Source of the DNA: Solidesulfovibrio alcoholivorans DSM 5433
Lineage (GTDB): Bacteria; Desulfobacterota; Desulfovibrionia; Desulfovibrionales; Desulfovibrionaceae
DNA length: 64,000 bases
NCBI RefSeq assembly: GCF_000702665.1
Contig: NZ_JNJA01000003.1
Location: 62,001-126,000 of the forward strand
Direction: 5' to 3'
Part shown: piece by piece, positions 58,015 to 64,000 of the stretch
How the letters are laid out: every line of letters starts with the position of its first letter
Numbering within the stretch: position 1 is the stretch's first letter
Translations under genes and position numbers: made by a program
The notes under the pieces: model-generated
The model's database searches: none
Seen by the model: the letters and a program-made list of their open reading frames with translations, nothing else
Told to the model about the DNA's origin: nothing

Positions 58015-58629
58015 CTAGAGGTCCTGCCGGTAACGCAGGGATTGCGAGAGGGTTTCCTTGTCCACGTACTTGACCTCGGCCCCGAGCGGAATGCCCTGGG
58101 CCAGCCGGGTCAGGCGCACGCGGGGAAATTCCCGGGCCAGCAGGTTCTTGATGTGCGAGGCCGTGGATTCGGCGGCGAGCGTCGCGCCAAGGGCCAGGAT
58201 GCACTCCGTGACCACGCCCTCGGCCAGTCGGGCGCGCAGGGCGTCCAGGCGCAGCTGGCCGGGCGAGACGCCCTCCAGGGGATCGAGCAGGCCGCCGAGG
58301 ACGAGGTAGTAGCCCTTGAATTGGGCCGTCTCTTCCAGAAGCATGACGGCGTCCCACTGGGCCACGACGCACAACTGCTCCGGGGCGCGCGTGGGGTCGG
58401 CGCAGACCGGGCAGACCGGGGTCTCGGAGAGCCCGGCGCAGCGCGAGCACAGGCACAGCCGCTCGCGCAGGCGCAGGATGGCCTCGCCCAGGGTCTCGGC
58501 GCGGCCGCGTGGCCACTCGAGCAGCGTCATGGCCACCTTGAGCGCGGATTTCGGCCCGAGCCCGGGCAGCTTCGCCAATTGTTCGACCAGTTCCGCCAGG
58601 GGAGCCGGCAACGCCGTCTGCACCGCCAT
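58015..58629 (-). CDS. recR: Recombination protein RecR
   Basis: 204 residues from ATG 58629. LVEQLAKLPGLGPKSALKVA is the HhH, CSRCAGLSETPVCPVCADPT the zinc finger, and LCVVAQWDAVMLLEETAQFK with GYYLVLGGLLDPLEGVSPGQ the Toprim domain. It loads RecA together with RecFO or RecO. The order dnaX-ybaB-recR is the classic cluster. Confidence 0.95.
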   Translation of the reverse strand: MAVQTALPAPLAELVEQLAKLPGLGPKSALKVAMTLLEWPRGRAETLGEAILRLRERLCLCSRCAGLSETPVCPVCADPTRAPEQLCVVAQWDAVMLLEETAQFKGYYLVLGGLLDPLEGVSPGQLRLDALRARLAEGVVTECILALGATLAAESTASHIKNLLAREFPRVRLTRLAQGIPLGAEVKYVDKETLSQSLRYRQDL

Positions 58630-58662
58630 ATCCGTCACTACCCATTTCCCCCAGCTTCCCCC

Positions 58663-58715
58663 CTTTCGGGAGGTCCAGGAGGGGTCGTCGCCCCTCCTGG
58701 CCGCCGGAGGCATCT
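58663..58715 (-). repeat. Palindromic intercistronic repeat, copy 2 (ybaB/recR)
   Basis: Identical to 49,828-49,880 except at three positions. The stem is CCAGGAGGGG / CCCCTCCTGG (58,675-58,684 and 58,691-58,700) with loop TCGTCG. It lies 13 bp after the ybaB stop and in the same orientation to transcription as copy 1. Confidence 0.8.
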
Positions 58716-58727
58716 TCTCTCTTACTG

Positions 58728-59039
58728 TTAAAATAAACCCGGCATCTTGATGCCGCCGGTGAGCTGGCCCATCTCGGCTTCCATCATGGCCTTGGCCTTC
58801 TTGAGGCCGTCGTTGACCGCGGCCAGGACGAGGTCCTGGAGCATGTCCACGTCATTGGGGTCGATCACGGTCTTGTCGATGGCGATGGACTTGAGCTCGT
58901 TGGCCCCGGTCACCACGGCCGTAACCATGCCGCCGCCGGCCGAACCCTCGACGGTGCGGGTTTCAAGCTCTTCTTGAAGTTTCGCCATTTTCTTCTGCAT
59001 AACCTGGGCTTGGCGCACCAGTTCGTTCATTCCCTTCAT
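58728..59039 (-). CDS. YbaB/EbfC family nucleoid-associated protein
   Basis: 103 residues. MKGMNELVRQAQVMQKKMAK, TVEGSAGGGMVTAVVTGANE and IDPNDVDMLQDLVLAAVNDG are family blocks. It binds DNA as a dimer and is encoded between dnaX and recR in most bacteria. CGGAGG precedes the start. Usual length. Confidence 0.95.
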   Translation of the reverse strand: MKGMNELVRQAQVMQKKMAKLQEELETRTVEGSAGGGMVTAVVTGANELKSIAIDKTVIDPNDVDMLQDLVLAAVNDGLKKAKAMMEAEMGQLTGGIKMPGLF

Positions 59040-59063
59040 GCGCGTATCCTCCGTAAACCGCGT

Positions 59064-60851
59064 TCAGCGGGGTTTGCGGTCGATGATTTCGGCATCGAAG
59101 ACCGACTTGGCCTGTCGGACTTCCGGCCGTTCGTCAATATAGCGGTTGAGCTCGTCACGGGACATACGTTCGCCGCCGCCCCCCTCCCCCGCCTCCACGA
59201 CGATTTCCACGGGGCTGCCGAAGTATTCGGCGGCGAGGGTCGTGAGCTGGCGTAGCTTGTCCGGGTGGCGCAGCTGGTTCACGTGAAAGGCGTTGGCGCA
59301 GACGAAACGCAGGGTGCCCGGCTCAGGCTCGGACGCGTACTCCCCTTTTGCGGCCTTCAGTCCCATGATCTCGCCGTTTTTCGCGGCGAAACGCTTGAAG
59401 CCCTCGAAGGTGCGCGGCCCGGACGGCACCTGCCCGGCGGCCTGGGCCGACTTTGCCGCGGGAGCGGGCGCAGGGGCCGCCTCCTTGCGGGGCGGCTGCC
59501 AGCCGCCGGGGCGCGGCGCGCCCGGAGCGCCCGCTGTGGCGGCCGCGCGGCCGGGCCCATGTTCGGACACGCCGGACGCCGCCTGCGGGGAAGTCCGCGG
59601 CGCGTATCCGCCAGAGCTCCCCGCCACGACGCGGCGCGCCCCTGCGGCATAACCGGACGGGCCGGAGGGACCGGAAGTACCGGGCGCGCCCGAGGGCGCA
59701 GCAGGCCCCGCGCCCTGCGGCGGCATGGCGCAGGTGGCGAGGTTTTGCAGGGGCAACAGGCGCGGCAGATAGGCGAGGTTTAAAAGCATCAGTTCCAGCG
59801 ACAGAGCCGGTTCGAGGCTCGTCAGCACCCGCCTCTGGCCTTCGATGGTCATCTGCCAGCAGGCGTGGATGTGGGCCGGATCGAAGCGGCCGGCCCAGTC
59901 GAGCCAGAGCCCCGTCTCCTCGTCCGGCAGATCGACCACGGCAAGGCCCTTCTCGCCGGCCTGGCGCAGGAGGAACAGGTTGCGCCACATGCCGGCCAGC
60001 TCGCGCAGGAAAAAGCCGATGTCCAGGCCCTTGTCCAGGATCTGGCGCAGCACCTCGACCACGGCCGGGCCGTCCTGGCCATGGATGGCCTCGATGAGGC
60101 CGAAAAAGACTTCCTGGCCGGCCAGCCCGAGCACGTTTCGGGCGTCGGCCTCGGTCAGGCCGCTGCCGCCAAGCGCCAGGACCTGGGCTAAAAGCGACAT
60201 GGAGTCGCGCACGCTGCCCGCGCCGCGCCGGGCGATGAGCTTGACCGCGCTTTGCTCGAAGGAAACGGCCTCGCTTTCAAGTACGTGGGTCAGATGCGCT
60301 TCGAGCTCGCCCTGGGACAGGCGCTTGAAGAGATAGTGCTGGCAGCGGCTGATGATCGTGGCCGGAAACTTGTGCGCCTCGGTCGTGGCCAGGATGAAGG
60401 TGACGCGGGCCGGGGGCTCTTCCAGGGTCTTGAGCAGCGCGTTGAACGCCGCCGTGGAGAGCATGTGCGCCTCGTCGATGATGAAGACCTTGTAGCGGCT
60501 GTTTAGGGGCGCGTAGCCCACGTCCTCCTTGAGGCGGCGGGCGTCCTCGACCTTGCCGTGGGTGGCGGCGTCGATCTCGATGACGTCGGGCGAGACGCCG
60601 GCCGTGATCTGGCGGCACTGGGCGCAGACGTTGCAGGGCTCGGCCGTGGGCGCGGTCTCGCAGTTGAGCGCCTTGGCCAGGACGCGCGCCAAGGTGGTCT
60701 TGCCGACGCCGCGCGTGCCGCTGAAAAGATACGCCGGGGCGATCTTGTCCTCGGCGGCGGCCCGGGACAGGATGCGCTTGACGGCGTCCTGCCCGGCCAC
60801 GTCGGCAAAGCGCTGGGGCCGGTATTTGGCGGTAAGGCTGGTGGTGCTCAT
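59064..60851 (-). CDS. dnaX: DNA polymerase III subunit tau/gamma
   Basis: 595 residues. YRPQRFADVAGQDAVKRIL at the start, Walker A FSGTRGVGKTTLARVLAKAL, zinc-binding C(9)C(2)C(2)C (CETAPTAEPCNVCAQC), DVIEIDAATHGKVEDARRL, FIIDEAHMLSTAAFNALLKT and the sensor FILATTEAHKFPATIISRCQ. A long Ala/Pro/Gly linker (about 375-470) leads to a C-terminal tau-type domain. I see no A-rich slippery site like that of E. coli. It loads the clamp on DNA. Confidence 0.94.
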   Translation of the reverse strand: MSTTSLTAKYRPQRFADVAGQDAVKRILSRAAAEDKIAPAYLFSGTRGVGKTTLARVLAKALNCETAPTAEPCNVCAQCRQITAGVSPDVIEIDAATHGKVEDARRLKEDVGYAPLNSRYKVFIIDEAHMLSTAAFNALLKTLEEPPARVTFILATTEAHKFPATIISRCQHYLFKRLSQGELEAHLTHVLESEAVSFEQSAVKLIARRGAGSVRDSMSLLAQVLALGGSGLTEADARNVLGLAGQEVFFGLIEAIHGQDGPAVVEVLRQILDKGLDIGFFLRELAGMWRNLFLLRQAGEKGLAVVDLPDEETGLWLDWAGRFDPAHIHACWQMTIEGQRRVLTSLEPALSLELMLLNLAYLPRLLPLQNLATCAMPPQGAGPAAPSGAPGTSGPSGPSGYAAGARRVVAGSSGGYAPRTSPQAASGVSEHGPGRAAATAGAPGAPRPGGWQPPRKEAAPAPAPAAKSAQAAGQVPSGPRTFEGFKRFAAKNGEIMGLKAAKGEYASEPEPGTLRFVCANAFHVNQLRHPDKLRQLTTLAAEYFGSPVEIVVEAGEGGGGERMSRDELNRYIDERPEVRQAKSVFDAEIIDRKPR

Positions 60852-60898
60852 GCGGGTGTCCGGGCGGCCCCTCGGCCGAAGGGGCCGCCCGGGGCGTG

Positions 60899-61822
60899 TT
60901 ACAGGCTGTAGCGGTGCAGCCAGCCGGCGTATTTCGGGTTTTCGCCCTTGACGACCTTGAAGAAGGCCTTCTGGAGCGCCTTGGCCACCGGCCCGGCATG
61001 CCCTTCGCCGATGACGCGGCGGTCGAGCGCGCGGATCGGGGTCAGCTCGGCGGCCGTGCCCGTGAAAAACGCCTCGTCGGCCACATAGACCTCGTCGCGG
61101 GTGAAAAACTGCTCCACCACCTCATAGCCCATTTCCTTTGCCAAGGCGATGACGCTGTCGCGGGTGATGCCGGCGAGCACCGTGGTCAGGGGCGGTGTTT
61201 TGATCACGCCATTTTTCACGATATAGATGTTTTCTCCCGACCCCTCGGCCACGTAGCCGGAGGCGTCGAGCATCATGGCCTCGTCGTAGCCGTCGGCCAG
61301 GGCTTCGGTCTTGGCCAGCACGGAGTTGACGTAGTTGCCGGCCGACTTGGCCTTGCTCATCATCGAATTGACATGAAAGCGGGTGTAGCTCGAGGTGCGG
61401 ATGCTGATGCCCTTTTCCAGCGCTTCCGCCCCGAGGTAGGCCCCCCACGGCCACACGGCGATGGCCACGCGGATGGGGTTGTCGGCGGGATTGACGCCCA
61501 TGGACCCGGAGCCCACGTACACCAGCGGCCGGATGTAGCCGGCGCGCATCTTGTTGGCGACAAGCGTTTCCACGCAGGCGTCCGTGACCTGCCCTGGTGT
61601 GAAGGGGATGGTGAGGCCCAAAATCTTGGCGGAACCGAACAGCCGGTCCACATGTTCCTTGAGGCGGAAGACCGCCGAGGAGCCGTCAACGCACTCGTAC
61701 GCCCGGATGCCCTCGAACACGGCGTACCCGTAATGCAGACCGTGGGTCAGGACGTGCACATTGGCCTGATCCCAGGGCGTGAGCGTGCCATCCATCCAGA
61801 TAAAGTCAGTACGTAACCCCAT
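60899..61822 (-). CDS. ilvE: Branched-chain amino acid aminotransferase
   Basis: 307 residues from ATG 61822 (GGAAGGAAG upstream). THGLHYGYAVFEGIRAYEC, LKEHVDRLFGSAKIL, YIRPLVYVGSG, MMSKAKSAGNYVNSVLAKTE (with the PLP lysine), EAMMLDASGYVAEGSGENIY and TVLAGITRDSVIALA are class IV aminotransferase blocks of IlvE. It makes Leu, Ile and Val from their keto acids with glutamate. It lies 47 bp from dnaX on the same strand. Confidence 0.94.
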   Translation of the reverse strand: MGLRTDFIWMDGTLTPWDQANVHVLTHGLHYGYAVFEGIRAYECVDGSSAVFRLKEHVDRLFGSAKILGLTIPFTPGQVTDACVETLVANKMRAGYIRPLVYVGSGSMGVNPADNPIRVAIAVWPWGAYLGAEALEKGISIRTSSYTRFHVNSMMSKAKSAGNYVNSVLAKTEALADGYDEAMMLDASGYVAEGSGENIYIVKNGVIKTPPLTTVLAGITRDSVIALAKEMGYEVVEQFFTRDEVYVADEAFFTGTAAELTPIRALDRRVIGEGHAGPVAKALQKAFFKVVKGENPKYAGWLHRYSL

Positions 61823-61982
61823 CTTCCTTCCCCCGTTGCGTATGGCCGCGGCCGGACCCATCCCGGAAGCGGCGTTGTACCGCGTCTTCACGACGTTTGG
61901 AACGTAAACGCAGCAGTGTAGACGCTTCGGGGGCAGCGGTCAAGATGCCCAGGGAAAAGATCACGGCATGCCGCATGGCGCG

Positions 61983-63761
61983 TCAGGCCGGCAGGGCCGC
62001 CTTGCACGACCCGCCAAGCTCCTCGATGAGCGCGCCGAGCTCCCTGGCCTGTTCGGCCAGTCCTTCCACGGTCTGCGTCGAGCGCACCATGGCCTGGGCG
62101 GTATCCTCGGACACCCGGTTCACATCGGCGATGGAGCGTTCGATGGTCTCGGCCGCGGCGGACTGCTGCTGGGAAGCGGCGGCGATGGAACGAACCTGGT
62201 CGGACGCCGTCTCGATGAGCGACACGATGGAGGACAGGGCCTTGCCCGACTCGTCGGCAAGCCCGGTGGCGGCTTCGATGACGGCCACGGCCTCGCGCAC
62301 GCCGGAGACGGTCTTTTGCGTGCCGTCCTGGACGTCGCGGATGGCCCGGCCGACTTCCGAGGTCGCGGCCATGGTCTTTTCGGCGAGCTTTCGCACCTCG
62401 TCGGCCACGACCGCGAAGCCGCGCCCGGCCTCGCCGGCACGCGCCGCCTCGATGGCGGCATTGAGCGCAAGCAGGTTCGTCTGGTCGGCGATGTCGGTGA
62501 TGACGCCGAGGATGCGGCCGATGCCCTCGGCCTGCCGGCCCAGTTCGGCCATGTCGTCGGTGAGGCGCAGGGCCTTGTCGCGCGCCTGGCCGATGCCGGC
62601 GACGGCCCGGCGCACCACGTCCGACCCGGCCACGGCCTTTTCCCTGGCGGCGGCGGCCGTGTCCGAAGCCGTGGCCGCGCTTTGGGCCACGTCAAGCACC
62701 GTGGCGCTCATCTCCCCCATGGAGGTCACGGTCTCCGAAAGCCGGGCCGACTGCTCGGCCGCGCCGCGCGTGGCCTGCTCGGCCCGGGCGGCCAGGTCCT
62801 CGGTGGCCCCGGTCAGGGCATCGACCACGGCGGTCAGGCGCGTGGCGGCATGGAGCATGCCTTCCTGACGGGCGGTTTCCGCGGCCTGGCGGTGCTCTTC
62901 GGCCGCGGCCTGGGCCTCGCGGGCCTTTTGCGCCTCGGCGGCGCACTGCGTGCCGTGGTTTTCCGCGGCCTGGATGTTTTCCTTGAGCGCCTCGAGCATT
63001 TTCCGCAGCGCATCGGCCAGTTCGCCGAGCTCGTCGCGCCCCTTGACGTCGAGGCGCGCCTGCATGTCCCCGCCGGCCACGGCGCGGGCGAAAGCCACGC
63101 CCTTGCGCAGGGGCCGCACGACGGAAAGGGTCACAACCGTGCCCAGGGCCAGGGAGACGATGAGGCAGGCCACGGCGGCGGCGATAAGGATAAGTCCCCG
63201 CCTGTCGGCCTGCTCCCGGGCGGTGTGCGCCAGGGCGTCGGCCTGGACGCGGCTTTGCTCCAGCAGGAAGTTGAGGGCGGCGGCGGCCGTGCGCAGGGAG
63301 AGCATGGAGGTGCCGATGGAGAGCGTCAGGGCGTTGCTGCGCTTGTTCTGGGCCACGAACTCCACGACCTTGGCGTTGGTCTTGCGCCAGTCCGCCAGGG
63401 CGGCGTTGAATTTCTGCCACTGCCCGGCCTCCTCGTCGGAGGTGAAATGCCCGTCCACCATGGCGCGTCCCTGGTCCACCAGGGCCAGGCCCTTTTCCAG
63501 GCTTTCCCGCTGCCGGTCGAATTCCTTGGAATTGGCCAGTTCCGGCACCAGGATGGTGCGCTCGGCCGACTGCGCGGCGAGGAGCCCTTCCTTGACCATG
63601 CCGAGCCCCGCCACCCGCGGCAGCACCGTGGCGACCACCTCGGACACGGCCGCGCTCGTGCCGCGCAGGCTCTGGTAGCCCAAAACGGCGATGCACACCG
63701 TGACGAGCGCCGTGACGCACACGGAAGCGAACAGCTTCACACCGACCTTGAGACTGGCCAT
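61983..63761 (-). CDS. Methyl-accepting chemotaxis protein
   Basis: 592 residues. First membrane segment at about 10-30 ([19 protein letters not shown]), a periplasmic four-helix type domain to about 190, second segment [20 protein letters not shown], then a HAMP domain and the signalling hairpin with [20 protein letters not shown] and [20 protein letters not shown] (tip around residue 430). AAGGAG precedes the start. There is no NWETF-type C-terminal tether. The ligand is unknown. The 239 bp beyond it to the window end hold no gene that I can support. Confidence 0.92.
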   Translation of the reverse strand: MASLKVGVKLFASVCVTALVTVCIAVLGYQSLRGTSAAVSEVVATVLPRVAGLGMVKEGLLAAQSAERTILVPELANSKEFDRQRESLEKGLALVDQGRAMVDGHFTSDEEAGQWQKFNAALADWRKTNAKVVEFVAQNKRSNALTLSIGTSMLSLRTAAAALNFLLEQSRVQADALAHTAREQADRRGLILIAAAVACLIVSLALGTVVTLSVVRPLRKGVAFARAVAGGDMQARLDVKGRDELGELADALRKMLEALKENIQAAENHGTQCAAEAQKAREAQAAAEEHRQAAETARQEGMLHAATRLTAVVDALTGATEDLAARAEQATRGAAEQSARLSETVTSMGEMSATVLDVAQSAATASDTAAAAREKAVAGSDVVRRAVAGIGQARDKALRLTDDMAELGRQAEGIGRILGVITDIADQTNLLALNAAIEAARAGEAGRGFAVVADEVRKLAEKTMAATSEVGRAIRDVQDGTQKTVSGVREAVAVIEAATGLADESGKALSSIVSLIETASDQVRSIAAASQQQSAAAETIERSIADVNRVSEDTAQAMVRSTQTVEGLAEQARELGALIEELGGSCKAALPA

Positions 63762-64000
63762 GAAACGACTCCTTGGCTTGCGCCCGAAAGGGCAAATCCA
63801 CCGAAATACGGCCGCGCAAAAAACGACTGGATGCGGCGTCTTTTTTCACCGGGAAACGACGCTTGTCAAACAGCAGCGATACCGCGCACATCCGGGAGAA
63901 GAAGCAGCGAAATACGCGCGGGGGTCACGCGTGGAGCGGCCATCGTGACATGCCCGCAACAAATGCTACTCGGGCGGCAGGTCAGTCGTTTCATCGCCGC

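Noticed and set aside
59064..60851. Programmed frameshift in dnaX to make gamma
   Set aside because: I looked for an A AAA AAG-type site around the linker region and saw none; the gene reads as a single tau-length frame.

Overview
The window is high-GC DNA that looks like a Desulfovibrionaceae chromosome (inference from base composition, the DhaKLM, Mop and DnaX-YbaB-RecR gene content, and the style of the prophage; no 16S gene is present). Positions 1 to about 44,217 are the right-hand part of a prophage whose left end and integrase lie outside the window. Its right end is an attachment site made of the 3' end of a tRNA-Ser gene (44,193-44,217). Positions 44,218-64,000 are host chromosome, which also carries a small remnant element beside a tRNA-Leu gene. 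PROPHAGE LAYOUT: Most early and accessory genes run on the minus strand and the virion genes on the plus strand. From right to left, positions 9,266 to 1 hold a 433-residue early protein, a Rad50/SbcC-like ATPase split into two overlapping genes, a UvrD-type helicase, several small zinc-ribbon and hypothetical proteins, and a Gp37/Gp68 (DUF5131) protein cut by the window edge. A second minus-strand operon (19,772 to 13,417) starts from a strong promoter overlapped by a near-perfect 29-bp palindrome. It holds DUF932 and DUF4942 proteins, a HTH protein, a HigBA toxin-antitoxin pair, and a row of small membrane, exported and zinc-binding proteins. A third minus-strand cassette (29,646 to 26,561) holds a membrane zinc-ribbon protein with an HsdR-N-like nuclease, small proteins, a multi-module DNA-binding protein and a CRISPR-like repeat pair. 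The virion genes are divided into blocks around these cassettes: terminase, portal and minor head (9,649-13,415); scaffold, P22-type coat, connectors, tail tube and tail chaperones (20,041-26,527); and tape measure, tail hub and fibres (29,836-44,151). PROPHAGE STATE: It is very probably defective. The large terminase lacks its N-terminus (cut at the Walker A motif) and its C-terminus, the portal lacks its N-terminus, a small gene after the minor head gene is frameshifted, and a segment of about 1.9 kb (about 23,212-25,090) is inverted. The inversion leaves the head-closure and tail-tube genes each broken across two strands, while the two genes between them are intact but reversed. Tail genes otherwise look complete, including a lambda G/GT-like -1 frameshift on A AAA AAC and a 2,097-residue tape measure with both a transglycosylase and an M15 peptidase domain. 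HOST PART: An SGNH hydrolase with a membrane anchor and a secreted DUF1134-like protein come first. Next is a minus-strand run of a Mop-like molybdate-binding protein, dhaK, dhaL and a three-domain dhaM (EIIA-Dha, HPr and EI in one chain) for PEP-dependent dihydroxyacetone phosphorylation, with a methyltransferase upstream. The remnant element next to tRNA-Leu(UAG) carries a frameshifted hicA, an intact hicB and a DnaB N-terminal fragment. After it come thiD, a flippase-like membrane protein, recD2, recR, ybaB and dnaX (a replication and repair cluster), ilvE and a chemotaxis receptor. A 53-bp palindromic element occurs twice between co-directional host genes (dhaK/dhaL and ybaB/recR).
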